NCBI GenBank assembly: GCA_028719885.1
Contig: JAQYLT010000078.1
Span: forward strand, 112,503-176,502
Direction: 5' to 3'
From: Bacillota bacterium
GTDB taxonomy: Bacteria; Bacillota; Clostridia; Oscillospirales; Oscillospiraceae
Length of the DNA stretch: 64,000 bases
Position 1 is the first letter of the stretch; each line of letters opens with the position of its first letter. The position numbers were made by a program, and so were the translations under genes. The notes below the pieces were generated by a model. The model saw only the letters and a program-made list of their open reading frames with translations. It was not told the origin of the DNA and made no database searches. Below are positions 51,792 to 59,812 of this stretch, in pieces.

Positions 51792-52553
51792 TTACCTTCT
51801 TAATTTCCGCTCCACTTCTTCCGCCAGGTCCCGATAGGCCACCGCGCCCCGGCTGCTGCGGTCATAGGCCGTAATGGGTAGGCCGTGGCTGGGGGCTTCC
51901 GCCAGGCGGACGTTTCTGGGAATGGAGGTGGTGAACACCTTTCCGGGGAAGTGACGGCGCACCTCCTGGGCCACCTGGGTGGAGAAATTAGTCCGTCCGT
52001 CGAACATGGTGAGAATCACCCCGAAGATATCCAAGCCCGGATTCAGCCGCCGCTTGACGCTTCTCAGGGTGGCCATCAGGTCGCTGAGTCCCTCCAGCGC
52101 ATAGTATTCGCACTGCACAGGAATCAGGATTCCGTCGGCGGCAACCAGGCCGTTGAGGGTGAGCATTTCCAGGGAGGGGGGGCAGTCGACGAAAATCAGG
52201 TCGTAGGCCTCCCGCAGGGTATTTAAATCATCCCGCAGCTGCCGCTCCCGGTGGTCCATGCCGATGAGCTCCACTCCGGCACCCGCCAGGTCGGCAGAGG
52301 AGGGAATCACATCGGCATATTGGGTGTGCACCACCGCCTGCTGTGGGGTGGACTGGCCGATGAGCATATGATAGCTGGTGTGCTTGACTTTACGCTTGTC
52401 CACGCCCAGGCCGGAGGTGGCATTGGCCTGGGGATCGAAATCGCAGACCAGCACCCGCAGTCCTCGCTCCGTCAGAGCAGCTGCCAGATTGACGGCGGTG
52501 GTGGTTTTGCCCACGCCGCCTTTTTGATTCACCACTGCTATGATGATACCCAT
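51792..52553 (-). CDS. parA: Chromosome partitioning ATPase ParA (Soj)
   Basis: This 253-residue MinD/ParA ATPase has the deviant Walker A QKGGVGKTTTAVNLAAAL near residue 10. Walker A' is CDFDPQANATSGLG and Walker B LIFVDCPPSLEMLTLN. It works with ParB on origin segregation and, in spore formers, on initiation control. First gene of parA-parB-serS; a perfect parS lies 28 bp upstream of its start. Confidence 0.97.
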   Translation of the reverse strand: MGIIIAVVNQKGGVGKTTTAVNLAAALTERGLRVLVCDFDPQANATSGLGVDKRKVKHTSYHMLIGQSTPQQAVVHTQYADVIPSSADLAGAGVELIGMDHRERQLRDDLNTLREAYDLIFVDCPPSLEMLTLNGLVAADGILIPVQCEYYALEGLSDLMATLRSVKRRLNPGLDIFGVILTMFDGRTNFSTQVAQEVRRHFPGKVFTTSIPRNVRLAEAPSHGLPITAYDRSSRGAVAYRDLAEEVERKLRR

Positions 52554-52580
52554 TTTCTCTCTCCCTTTTGCCCTTGCTAT

Positions 52581-52596
52581 TGTTTCACGTGAAACA
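52581..52596. promoter_or_regulatory. parS site 1 (perfect)
   Basis: TGTTTCACGTGAAACA, identical to the bacterial parS consensus, immediately upstream of parA. Confidence 0.95.
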
Positions 52597-52617
52597 GCAA
52601 TGTTTTTCTATTCTGTG

Positions 52618-52633
52618 CGTTTCACGTGGAACA
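52618..52633. promoter_or_regulatory. parS-like site 2
   Basis: CGTTTCACGTGGAACA, two mismatches from consensus, 22 bp from site 1 and just past the stop of the zinc-ribbon gene. Confidence 0.75.
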
Positions 52634-52642
52634 CGCACCGGC

Positions 52643-53020
52643 TCAGCCGCTGGATTCCGGCCCAGTGGTGGGCACGGTGGGGTCCTCAGTGGGCTTGGTA
52701 ACCGTTGAATAGTTCTGTCCCGGTTTTGGCTGGGTGGGCCCCCTGAGCAGGAAAAACATCGCCACGCCCATGCCCAGCAGCAGCAAGGCCAACGCGGCAA
52801 CCGCCCGGCTGAGCCGGCGGATGGTACGCTTCTGGCCCGCGATCTGCTCCTCCAGGGAGATGCCGCTGTGCCAGCTGCGATTGTCCCGGGGGGAGGAGGA
52901 AGCCCGGTCCTTGGGCAGCTGGACGATGGTGCCCGGTTTTACCGGATAGCGGGCCATGTCTTCCCGGCAGCTTTCGCAGAAAGTCTGGTCGGTTTCCCGG
53001 CCGCATTTCAGGCATTTCAA
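52643..53020 (-). CDS. Small zinc-ribbon membrane protein
   Basis: This 125-residue protein starts with a zinc ribbon (KCLKCGRETDQTFCESC, residues 2-18), followed by a hydrophilic stretch with a coiled segment (LEEQIAGQKRTIRRLSRAV, about 56-74). One membrane helix (about 75-92) and a short Pro/Thr-rich outer tail complete it. Function unknown. It precedes parA on the same strand with parS sites in the gap. Confidence 0.75.
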   Translation of the reverse strand: MKCLKCGRETDQTFCESCREDMARYPVKPGTIVQLPKDRASSSPRDNRSWHSGISLEEQIAGQKRTIRRLSRAVAALALLLLGMGVAMFFLLRGPTQPKPGQNYSTVTKPTEDPTVPTTGPESSG

Positions 53021-53183
53021 GTCCGGCTCCTCCTTTGGGCAGATGATAGACTATTCTACAACAATTTTTCCAATCCGTAAAGAGGAAAAAGAGAAAAAGA
53101 TGGCGGTTGCCCCGGAGAAGAAATTGGAAACTGTGACAAGTGAAAAAACAGCATGCTGATCGGCTTGACTCAGCTTGTTGTCC

Positions 53184-53405
53184 AATTGGTATTTGGCGAG
53201 TTCGCTGGATGGGATATGTTCCAACGTGTGCGTAGGGAACGCATTTATGCGTTCCAAAGCGTCGGTTAACCTCCATGGTTCGTTAAATGGTAACGGGTTT
53301 GCAATTTTGGGGCATTGCGCCATTTATCATACCACCGCAAAAGACGTTACCGGGGCGGAATGCATGAATGCATTCCCTACGAAACGTCTCGACAAAAACC
53401 AATTT
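53184..53405. repeat. REPIN-like element E10
   Basis: About 222 bp, ends AATTGGTATTTGG and AAAACCAATTT. Palindromes 53232-53255 (GGAACGCAT type) and reversed 53357-53380 (GGAATGCAT type): the two arms carry different but each self-complementary sequences. Confidence 0.85.
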
Positions 53406-53457
53406 GCTGAGTTAACCCGAAAGGTATAAAAAATTATATCTTAGCTATTGACAATCA

Positions 53458-53486
53458 CGTGACCATGTGATATTATCATGTTATGA
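53458..53486 (+). promoter_or_regulatory. Promoter with embedded palindrome, DUF1836 copy 2
   Basis: TTGACA (53458-53463), 17 bp, TATTAT (53481-53486). The spacer is nearly filled by ATCAC-N8-GTGAT (53464-53481), a probable operator. Confidence 0.8.
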
Positions 53487-53505
53487 AGCAAAAGGAGGCA
53501 TCAAA

Positions 53506-54057
53506 ATGGAGTGGATCTTACCGGGCACCATGCTGAAAGCCAGGGCGGAGGACGCAGGGAATGTGGAAGCCCTGTTCCAGCCCATGTTTTTGGCGGGGGG
53601 TATGGTGCTCAGCCAGGTTGCCAGCATTACTGGCCTGGAGCCCTACATCATTCAGAACTGGGTGAAACGAGGCTTTCTCTCACCGCCCCAGAGCAAGCGC
53701 TATACCCTGCGGCAGCTGTGCCGGATTCTGAACATCAACGCGCTCAAGGGTGTGCTGCCCATGGAGCGCATCTGCGGTATGCTGGGCTACATCAATGGCC
53801 AGCTGGACGACGAGGGTGACGACACCATCGACGATTCCCAGCTGTACTTCATGTTCGTCAAGCTTGCCGCCCACGCCAAGGAGCTGGACCAGAGCGGTGC
53901 CTGGCAGCCCGCCATCGACCGGGTGCTCCAGGACTACCAGGAGCCCATTCCCGGCGCCCGGGAGCGGATCGCCAAGGTGCTGCGGATCATGCTCATCGCC
54001 TATGTGGCCGCCCGGATGAAAGAGGAAGCCGAGGGACTGCTGACGGAATTGACCTGA
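53506..54057 (+). CDS. DUF1836 protein, copy 2
   Basis: This 183-residue DUF1836 protein has a MerR-like helix-turn-helix segment (VLSQVASITGLEPYIIQNWVKRGFLSPPQSKRYTLRQLCRILNINAL, about 31-78). Helices follow, with the usual DUF1836 tail. The start at 53506 follows AAAGGAGG. A palindrome sits in its own promoter spacer, suggesting autoregulation. Its stop codon is immediately followed by a parS-like site, and hflK starts 42 bp later, probably in the same transcript. Confidence 0.85.
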   Translation: MEWILPGTMLKARAEDAGNVEALFQPMFLAGGMVLSQVASITGLEPYIIQNWVKRGFLSPPQSKRYTLRQLCRILNINALKGVLPMERICGMLGYINGQLDDEGDDTIDDSQLYFMFVKLAAHAKELDQSGAWQPAIDRVLQDYQEPIPGARERIAKVLRIMLIAYVAARMKEEAEGLLTELT

Positions 54058-54073
54058 TGTTTCACGTGGAACA
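54058..54073. promoter_or_regulatory. parS-like site 3
   Basis: TGTTTCACGTGGAACA, one mismatch from consensus, beginning the base after the DUF1836 stop codon and before hflK. Confidence 0.85.
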
Positions 54074-54099
54074 GATAAAAAGAAAAAGGAGAATCAAAC

Positions 54100-55116
54100 A
54101 TGGACGAAAACGGAACCTATCACTATGCCGGGCCCTCAGCGGCTCAGCCGCCCAAAAAGCCGAAAAAGGGCATCAAGAACCAGGCTAAAATCATCCTTGT
54201 ATGTGTGCTGGCAGCCATTCTGATGCTTGCGGCAGGAACCTGCTTCTACACCGTGGACGACAAGCAGCAGGCGGTTGTAACCACCTTCGGCAAGGTCACC
54301 GATGTGACCGACGCCGGTGTCCATTTCCTGCTGCCCTTTGGCATTCAGCAGGTGGAAAAGGTGGATGTGAACGTCTACCAGAAGATTGAGCTGGGCTACA
54401 GCACCAACAACAAAAACAGCTACAACGTCAACGACAGTGAAAGCACCATGATTACCGGCGACTACAACATCGTCAACGTGGATTTCTTTGTGGAATACAA
54501 AATTTCCGACCCGGTGCAGTACCTGTATTCCTCCAACAACCCGGAGCTGATTCTGCGAAATCTGATTCAAAGCCAGGTGCGGAACGTGGTGGGCTCCTCC
54601 ACCGTGGACGCAGTGCTCACCGACGGCAAGGAGAACATCCAAATGCAGGTACGGGACCTGGTGACCAGCATCCTGGACGAATACGACATCGGTCTCAGTC
54701 TGGTGGATGTGAAGATACAGGACGCGGAACCCCCCACGAAAGAGGTTATTGAGGCTTTCAAGGCCGTGGAAACCGCCAAGCAGAAGGCAGAAACGGTCAT
54801 CAATGATGCCAAAGCCTACCAGAACGCCCAGCTGCCCAAGGCTCAGGCCCAGGCGGACCAGCTGATTCAGAACGCAGAATATCTGAAGCAGAAGCGAATC
54901 AACGAAGCTTTGGAGCAGGTGGCCATGTTCAACGCCATGTACGCGGAATATGTGAACAACCCCCAGATCACCCGTTCCCGGATGTACTACGAAGCCATTT
55001 CCGAGATTCTGCCCGATGTGAAGCTCTTTGTAAATACCGGCACCGGCGCAGGCAGCGATGTGCAGATGCTGCTGCCGCTGGAAACCCTGATTGCTCCCGT
55101 GGGAGGTAATGACTGA
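54100..55116 (+). CDS. hflK: Membrane protease modulator HflK
   Basis: This 338-residue SPFH/prohibitin-type membrane protein has a proline/lysine-rich cytoplasmic N-terminus, one helix (about 29-50) and the SPFH domain from TVDDKQQAVVTTFGKV. A long helical region (about 215-290) rich in A, K, Q and E follows. HflK with HflC forms a large ring around FtsH. It overlaps no gene; hflC follows 1 bp after its stop. Confidence 0.92.
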   Translation: MDENGTYHYAGPSAAQPPKKPKKGIKNQAKIILVCVLAAILMLAAGTCFYTVDDKQQAVVTTFGKVTDVTDAGVHFLLPFGIQQVEKVDVNVYQKIELGYSTNNKNSYNVNDSESTMITGDYNIVNVDFFVEYKISDPVQYLYSSNNPELILRNLIQSQVRNVVGSSTVDAVLTDGKENIQMQVRDLVTSILDEYDIGLSLVDVKIQDAEPPTKEVIEAFKAVETAKQKAETVINDAKAYQNAQLPKAQAQADQLIQNAEYLKQKRINEALEQVAMFNAMYAEYVNNPQITRSRMYYEAISEILPDVKLFVNTGTGAGSDVQMLLPLETLIAPVGGND

Positions 55117-55117
55117 T

Positions 55118-56002
55118 ATGAAAAAAATAAAATGGATTGCGTTGGGCGTGGCCGTGCTGCTGGCGCTGGCCATCTGCTCCGGCTGCTTCTTCACCGTGGC
55201 CGAAAATGAATACGCCTGCACCGTGCGGTTCTCCAAAATCATCAGCACCACTTCTGAGGCAGGACTGCACTTCAAGCTCCCCTTTGTGGACAGTGTGAAG
55301 TACTTCACCAAAGCCACCCAGCTCTACGACATTCCGCCCTCTGAGGTGCTCACCTCTGACAAGCAGAACATGACCGTGGACTGCTACATCCTCTGGTCCA
55401 TCTCCGACCCCAAGCTGTTCTATCAGACTCTGGGCTCCACCAGCACCGCAGAGCAGCGGCTGGACGCCCTGACCTACAACGAGCTGAAAACCGTCATGGG
55501 CACCCTGGCCCAGGCGGACATCATCAACATGGAGGACGGCGCCCGGCGGAATGACATCTATTCCAACATTGCCTCCGATGTGGACCGGCTGGCCCGGAAC
55601 TACGGCATTCGGGTGGAGGATGTAAAGATCAAGCAGTTTGACCTGCCGGAATCCAACCTGAACGCGGTTTACAGCCGGATGATCTCCGAGCGGAACCAGA
55701 TGGCGGAGAAGTACACTGCCGACGGCAACTACGAGGCCTCCATCATCCGCAACAATGTGGACAAGCAGGTGAACATCATCGTCTCCGACGCGGAAGCGTC
55801 AGCGGCTCAGCTGGTGGCCGAGGGCGAGGGCGAATACATGCGGATGCTGGCCGCCGCCTTTGACACCGCTGACAAGAAGGATTTCTATGAATTCACCCTG
55901 GCGCTGGACGCCCTGAAGCAGAGCCTGAACGGCAGTGAGAAAACCGTGGTGCTGGACGGCAACTCCGCTCTGGCAAAGATTCTCATGGGCAATCCGGAAT
56001 AA
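55118..56002 (+). CDS. hflC: Membrane protease modulator HflC
   Basis: This 294-residue SPFH protein has an N-terminal helix (about 6-24) and the SPFH domain starting FTVAENEYACTVRFSKII. The conserved GLHFKLPFVDSV and the HflC-like block SRMISERNQMAEKYTADGNYEASIIRNN are present. An ATG nine bases earlier is also in frame. Partner of HflK; both usually restrain FtsH. A terminator follows. Confidence 0.92.
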   Translation: MKKIKWIALGVAVLLALAICSGCFFTVAENEYACTVRFSKIISTTSEAGLHFKLPFVDSVKYFTKATQLYDIPPSEVLTSDKQNMTVDCYILWSISDPKLFYQTLGSTSTAEQRLDALTYNELKTVMGTLAQADIINMEDGARRNDIYSNIASDVDRLARNYGIRVEDVKIKQFDLPESNLNAVYSRMISERNQMAEKYTADGNYEASIIRNNVDKQVNIIVSDAEASAAQLVAEGEGEYMRMLAAAFDTADKKDFYEFTLALDALKQSLNGSEKTVVLDGNSALAKILMGNPE

Positions 56003-56029
56003 ATCAATCCATATATCCCAACAAAAAAA

Positions 56030-56062
56030 AACGGGCTGGAAGCAATTCCAGTCCGTTTTTAT
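56030..56062 (+). terminator. Terminator of hflKC
   Basis: AACGGGCTGGAA / TTCCAGTCCGTT with TTTT tail. Confidence 0.88.
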
Positions 56063-56071
56063 AAACAGTGA

Positions 56072-57454
56072 TTATCGCAAAAAGAGGTGCAGCAGCCGTT
56101 CATACAGGGCATTCCCATAGGGCTGATAGCGCATGGGCAGGTCCAGCCAGCACTTTTTATCCACGATGGATTTCTCATGGGAGAAAGCATCGAATCCGGC
56201 CTTGCCATGGTAGGCGCCCATGCCGCTTTCCCCCACGCCGCCGAAACCCATGTGGCTTGTGGCCAGGTGAATCACCACATCGTTGACGCAGCCGCCACCG
56301 AACCGAGCCTGGCTCATCACCCGGTGAATGTGCTCCCGGTTCCTGGAGAATAGGTACAGCGCAAGAGGCTTGGAGCCACGGTCCAACCGTTCCAGCGCCT
56401 CTTCCAGCCGGTCATAGGGGAGTACCGGCAGCAGGGGACCGAAAATCTCCCGCTCCATTACAGGGTCCTCCCAGCTGACCCCATCCAAAACCGTGGGAGC
56501 AATGCGGCAGCCGTCGGCATCCACCTCGCCGCCGGTGACGATCTTCCCGCCGTTCATAAGGCCCAGGAGCCGGGAAAAATGCTTCCGGTTGATGATCTTT
56601 CCGCAATCCGGATTCTCCAGGGGGTTCTCTCCAAATTGAATTCGGATTTGCTTCTGAATTTCCTCCAAAAGCCGGTCTTTCACGCTGCTGTGGCAGAGAA
56701 TATAGTCCGGCGCCACGCAGGTCTGGCCGCAGTTGAGGAATTTTCCGAAGACAATCCGCCGGGCCGCCAGCTTAATATCGGCGCTCTCCTCCACAATGCA
56801 GGGGCTCTTTCCCCCCAGCTCCAGCACGGCGGGTGTCAGATGCTCGGCGCAGCGGCGAAGGACCTCCTTGCCCACCGTCTGGCTGCCGGTGAAGAACACC
56901 AGGTCAAATTTCTCTTCCAGCAGGGCGCTGTTTTCCTCCCGGCCGCCGGTGACCACCGCCACATATTCCTGGGGGAAGAGGTGATCCACCAGCTCCTTCA
57001 GCAGCCGGCTGGTGGCCGGGGAATAGGCGCTGGGCTTGAGGATCACCGTGTTGCCGGCGGCAATGGCATCCGCCAAGGGCTCCAAAGTGAGCAGAAAGGG
57101 ATAGTTCCAGGGGCTGAGAATCAGAGTGCAGCCATAGGGCGTGGGCTGCCGAAAGCTGTGGGAGGGGAACTGGGCCAGGGGGGTATACACGGTTTTTCTC
57201 CTGGCAAAGCCCCTGGTATGCCGCAGCAGATAGCTGATTTCCGAGAGCACCAGGCCGGTCTCGCACATGAAGGCTTCATAGCCGCTTTTCCCCAGGTCCT
57301 CCCGGAGGGCCTTCTGGATGGCGGCCTCATTGGCCTGCACCGCGTCCCGAAGCTTTTGCAGCTGTTCCAAGCGGAAGTTCACATCCTGGGTGATTCCGGT
57401 GGAAAAATAATCCCGCTGCCGCTGGGCCAGGGCAGCAATTTCCTGTTGATTCAA
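56072..57454 (-). CDS. Aldehyde dehydrogenase (class 3-like)
   Basis: This 460-residue NAD(P)-dependent enzyme oxidises aldehydes. LSPWNYPFLLTLEPLADAIAAGNTVILKPSAYSPATS forms the nucleotide site, FFTGSQTVGKEV and LELGGKSPCIVEESAD hold the catalytic Glu, and FLNCGQTCVAPDY the catalytic Cys near residue 243. Lack of a C-terminal oligomer tail fits the class 3/YwdH-like group. The start is TTG (57454) behind GGAG, overlapping the stop of the upstream gene (TTGA), so the two are translationally coupled. Confidence 0.92.
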   Translation of the reverse strand: MNQQEIAALAQRQRDYFSTGITQDVNFRLEQLQKLRDAVQANEAAIQKALREDLGKSGYEAFMCETGLVLSEISYLLRHTRGFARRKTVYTPLAQFPSHSFRQPTPYGCTLILSPWNYPFLLTLEPLADAIAAGNTVILKPSAYSPATSRLLKELVDHLFPQEYVAVVTGGREENSALLEEKFDLVFFTGSQTVGKEVLRRCAEHLTPAVLELGGKSPCIVEESADIKLAARRIVFGKFLNCGQTCVAPDYILCHSSVKDRLLEEIQKQIRIQFGENPLENPDCGKIINRKHFSRLLGLMNGGKIVTGGEVDADGCRIAPTVLDGVSWEDPVMEREIFGPLLPVLPYDRLEEALERLDRGSKPLALYLFSRNREHIHRVMSQARFGGGCVNDVVIHLATSHMGFGGVGESGMGAYHGKAGFDAFSHEKSIVDKKCWLDLPMRYQPYGNALYERLLHLFLR

Positions 57455-57858
57455 GTACCGTCACTCCAATCGGCAATGTCATAATAGATTTCTTCCAGCT
57501 CCCTTTGGGTCATGAGCCGGGGCACGGGATAGAGGGGATTGGCCTCCTTTTCCGCGTGGCGGGCCAAAGGGGGAATGTCCTCCTTATTATCCACCGTGGG
57601 GTTGGGCTGGGTCCGGTCATAAATCCCCCAGCGAAGGCCGTGGCGTTCCAGAATATCCGCCAGGGGCCCAACCAGCCCGTGCTCCACAATGCCCCGGTCG
57701 GTGACGATGAGGGGGCAGCGGATGTGCTCCTTTTCCATCACCGGAATCAGTTCGGCACAGCCCCCAATGATTTCCGGCTCCCGATAGGGCAGCACCGGCA
57801 GCGCCAGGCGGAAAGCCCCCTGGAAAATCCGGCAATAAGCGGCTTTTAAGAAAAACAT
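57451..57858 (-). pseudogene. Iron-type alcohol dehydrogenase with internal in-frame deletion
   Basis: Only 135 residues remain of a protein normally near 390-400. The first about 92 residues (from KAAYCRIFQGAFRLALPVLPYREPE to RTQPNPTVDN) match the N-terminus of iron-containing alcohol dehydrogenases. They are joined directly to the C-terminal end of the family (KEDIPPLARHAEKEANPLYPVP...). The GGGS nucleotide loop and all iron ligands are lost, so it cannot be an active dehydrogenase. The frame, a ribosome site and coupling to the aldehyde dehydrogenase persist. An assembly collapse is an alternative explanation. Confidence 0.8.
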
Positions 57859-57969
57859 GTTACAATCCCTCTCTTTGTCATATCCGCAAGATTGTACCAC
57901 AAGCTTGTTGATTTGTCAACATGTTGATAACTGGGGAAGCCAGGGGAATTCCGAAAGAAAACGCAAAAA

Positions 57970-57996
57970 CACCCCGAAACCGTCGGCTTCGGGGTG
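57970..57996 (-). terminator. Terminator of rpsF-ssb-rpsR
   Basis: Minus-strand CACCCCGAA / TTCGGGGTG hairpin followed by TTTTTGCG. Confidence 0.9.
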
Positions 57997-58010
57997 AATG
58001 TGGCGGATAA

Positions 58011-58247
58011 TCAGTCAGTGACGTAGGGCAGCAGGGCAATCTGACGGGCACGCTTGATGGCGGTGGTCAGGTCGCGCTGATGAGCGGCGCAGGTACCGGT
58101 GGTACGGCGGGGCAGGATCTTGCCGCGCTCGGACAGGTAACGGCGGAGCTTCGCGGTGTCCTTATAGTCAATGCTGGTCACTTTATCCACGCAAAACGCG
58201 CAAACCTTCTTGCGCTTGCGGGGACGCATACGCTGTTCGTTAGCCAT
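58011..58247 (-). CDS. rpsR: 30S ribosomal protein S18
   Basis: This 78-residue S18 has the core [42 protein letters not shown], which binds with S6 to the 16S platform. The N-terminus carries VCAFCVDK and the core TCAAH, together a CxxC...CxxH set that could bind zinc. Last gene of rpsF-ssb-rpsR, with a good AAGGAGG site. Confidence 0.97.
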   Translation of the reverse strand: MANEQRMRPRKRKKVCAFCVDKVTSIDYKDTAKLRRYLSERGKILPRRTTGTCAAHQRDLTTAIKRARQIALLPYVTD

Positions 58248-58288
58248 GGGATTTACCTCCTTCGTAAGTTTCTTGATGAAAAAGTTCT

Positions 58289-58780
58289 TTAGAAGGGCAG
58301 CTGTGCGTCGTCATCCTCCAGCATCGCAAAATCGGATGCGGGAGCGCTGGGCGCGGGATAGCTGCCATAGCCGGGAGCCGCAGGGGCATTATAGCCACCG
58401 TAGCTGGGAGCCGGGGCGCTCATGGGGGCATCGTAGCCGCCGGAACGCTGCTCGCTGCGCTTGCTTTCGCCGAAGTAGACATTGTCTGCCACGACTTCGG
58501 CGGTGCGGCGCTTGTTCCCGTCCTTATCGGTCCAGCCGCGAATCTGCAGCCGGCCAGACACCACCGCCATGCTTCCCTTGGTGAAGTACTTGGAGACGAA
58601 CTCTCCGGTAGAACGCCAGGCGACACAGTCGATGAAGTCGGTTTCCCGCTCTGAGCCATCCTTGGGGGCGAAATCGCGGTCCACAGCCACAGTAAAGCTG
58701 GTGACGGCGATGCCGCTGCCGGTACGGCGCAGCTCGGGGTCACGGGTCAGACGGCCCATGATGACAATGTGGTTGAGCAT
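58289..58780 (-). CDS. ssb: Single-stranded DNA-binding protein
   Basis: This 163-residue SSB has an OB fold (about 1-105: [41 protein letters not shown]). A flexible Gly/Pro/Ala/Tyr-rich linker and the acidic C-terminal tip DDDAQLPF that docks partner proteins follow. It lies between the two ribosomal protein genes, the usual order in Firmicutes. Confidence 0.97.
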   Translation of the reverse strand: MLNHIVIMGRLTRDPELRRTGSGIAVTSFTVAVDRDFAPKDGSERETDFIDCVAWRSTGEFVSKYFTKGSMAVVSGRLQIRGWTDKDGNKRRTAEVVADNVYFGESKRSEQRSGGYDAPMSAPAPSYGGYNAPAAPGYGSYPAPSAPASDFAMLEDDDAQLPF

Positions 58781-58786
58781 TTTGTA

Positions 58787-59083
58787 TTACTCCTCCACAG
58801 CGGTGGTCAGGCAGCGCAGGACGCCATCGGTGATCTTCATCACACGCTCCAGCTCTGCGGGGAACTCGGGCTTGACTTCCATGTTCATCAGAACGTAGTA
58901 GCCCTCGGCCAGGTCGTTGATGGGGTATGCAAGACGACGCTTGCCCCACTCATCGATGCTGGACAGAGTACCCTCCGCCTCCACCATTGCCTTGAACTTT
59001 TCCACAAGTGCTGCGATGCCCTCTTCGCCCTGAGCAGGGTCGATGATGTAGAGCACCTCATACTTACCGGTGATCTTAGCCAT
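58787..59083 (-). CDS. rpsF: 30S ribosomal protein S6
   Basis: This roughly 98-residue protein has the S6 pattern KYEVLYIIDPAQGEE, EWGKRRLAYPINDLAEGYYVLMN and a C-terminal KITDGVLRCLT. The start at 59083 follows AAAGGAGGTG. The frame open upstream covers the leader and is not coding. The leader carries two small hairpins that could serve S6:S18 feedback. Confidence 0.96.
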   Translation of the reverse strand: MAKITGKYEVLYIIDPAQGEEGIAALVEKFKAMVEAEGTLSSIDEWGKRRLAYPINDLAEGYYVLMNMEVKPEFPAELERVMKITDGVLRCLTTAVEE

Positions 59084-59161
59084 GTTGATTGCACCTCCTT
59101 TTGGACTTTTGGCCCACGGTCGCGCCGTGAGCAAGGATTGTCCGCATTTGCAGACCATAGT

Positions 59162-59190
59162 ATATTACCGTAATTATTCCAAATTGTCAA
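59162..59190 (-). promoter_or_regulatory. Promoter of rpsF-ssb-rpsR
   Basis: Minus-strand TTGACA (59185-59190), 17 bp, TAATAT (59162-59167). The leader then forms GTCTGC/GCGGAC and CACGG/CCGTG hairpins before the ribosome site. Confidence 0.85.
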
Positions 59191-59250
59191 GGTTTTTTGA
59201 GAAAAAATCATGATTGCTCCGTGGGAAAAGGAATATCCGCCGGGGCTTTC

Positions 59251-59279
59251 TTGACTTCCGATGCCGGGGGGTATATAAT
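59251..59279 (+). promoter_or_regulatory. Promoter of the VOC gene
   Basis: TTGACT (59251-59256), 17 bp, TATAAT (59274-59279). Confidence 0.88.
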
Positions 59280-59317
59280 TGCATTCAGATACAATATAAA
59301 TAAAGGAGTGTTTTACC

Positions 59318-59668
59318 ATGGAAAATAAATTTGAGCTGCTGCATGTGGGCATCAAGACCGACGGCCCCGTGAAGGCAGAGGAAACCGCCAAGCTGCTTGC
59401 CATGATGTTTAACCTGGAGGTGAAGATGGGCAACAGCTCCAATTTCGCCGGAAAGTACTTCGAGTGCATGATGAAAGAGAATTCCCCCGGAACCAACGGC
59501 CACATCGCCATGGCCACCGAGAATGTGGATGCCGCCAAAGCCGAGCTGGAGGGAAAGGGCTTCTCCTTCCGGCCGGAGACCGCCTCCTACAATGACGACG
59601 GCAGCCTGAAGAACATCTACCTCGCCGGAGAGTTCGCCGGTTTCGCCATCCACATCATTAAAAAGTAA
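59318..59668 (+). CDS. VOC (glyoxalase-like) family protein
   Basis: This 116-residue single-domain protein starts FELLHVGIKTDGPVKAEETAKLLAMMF. The beta-alpha-beta repeats are typical of the vicinal-oxygen-chelate fold, with a His (LLHVG) and a C-terminal Glu/His region (GEFAGFAIHIIK) as possible metal ligands. Similar short proteins occur beside sugar-acid aldolases in Firmicutes; none is adjacent here. Reaction unknown. Monocistronic, with its own promoter and terminator. Confidence 0.78.
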   Translation: MENKFELLHVGIKTDGPVKAEETAKLLAMMFNLEVKMGNSSNFAGKYFECMMKENSPGTNGHIAMATENVDAAKAELEGKGFSFRPETASYNDDGSLKNIYLAGEFAGFAIHIIKK

Positions 59669-59670
59669 AA

Positions 59671-59714
59671 AACACCCCTTGGCATTCCGAAAGGAGTACC
59701 AAGGGGTGTTTTTA
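59671..59714 (+). terminator. Terminator of the VOC gene
   Basis: AACACCCCTTGG / CCAAGGGGTGTT with TTTTT tail. Confidence 0.92.
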
Positions 59715-59776
59715 TCTCATTTCTTATCCGGCAAAAACGTTACCAGGCTTGTATTGGGGTGGCAACCACCGACCAT

Positions 59777-59812
59777 CCCGGTGCGAAATTGCCTGTGGGA
59801 GCTCCCCACTAC
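59777..59812 (-). repeat. GTAG-headed REP-like repeat at the glgA stop
   Basis: Minus strand: GTAG (59809-59812), palindrome TGGGGAGCTCCCA, then CAGGCAATTTCGCACCGGG, the last 19 bp shared with 37842-37860. The TAG of the head is the glgA stop codon. Confidence 0.65.
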
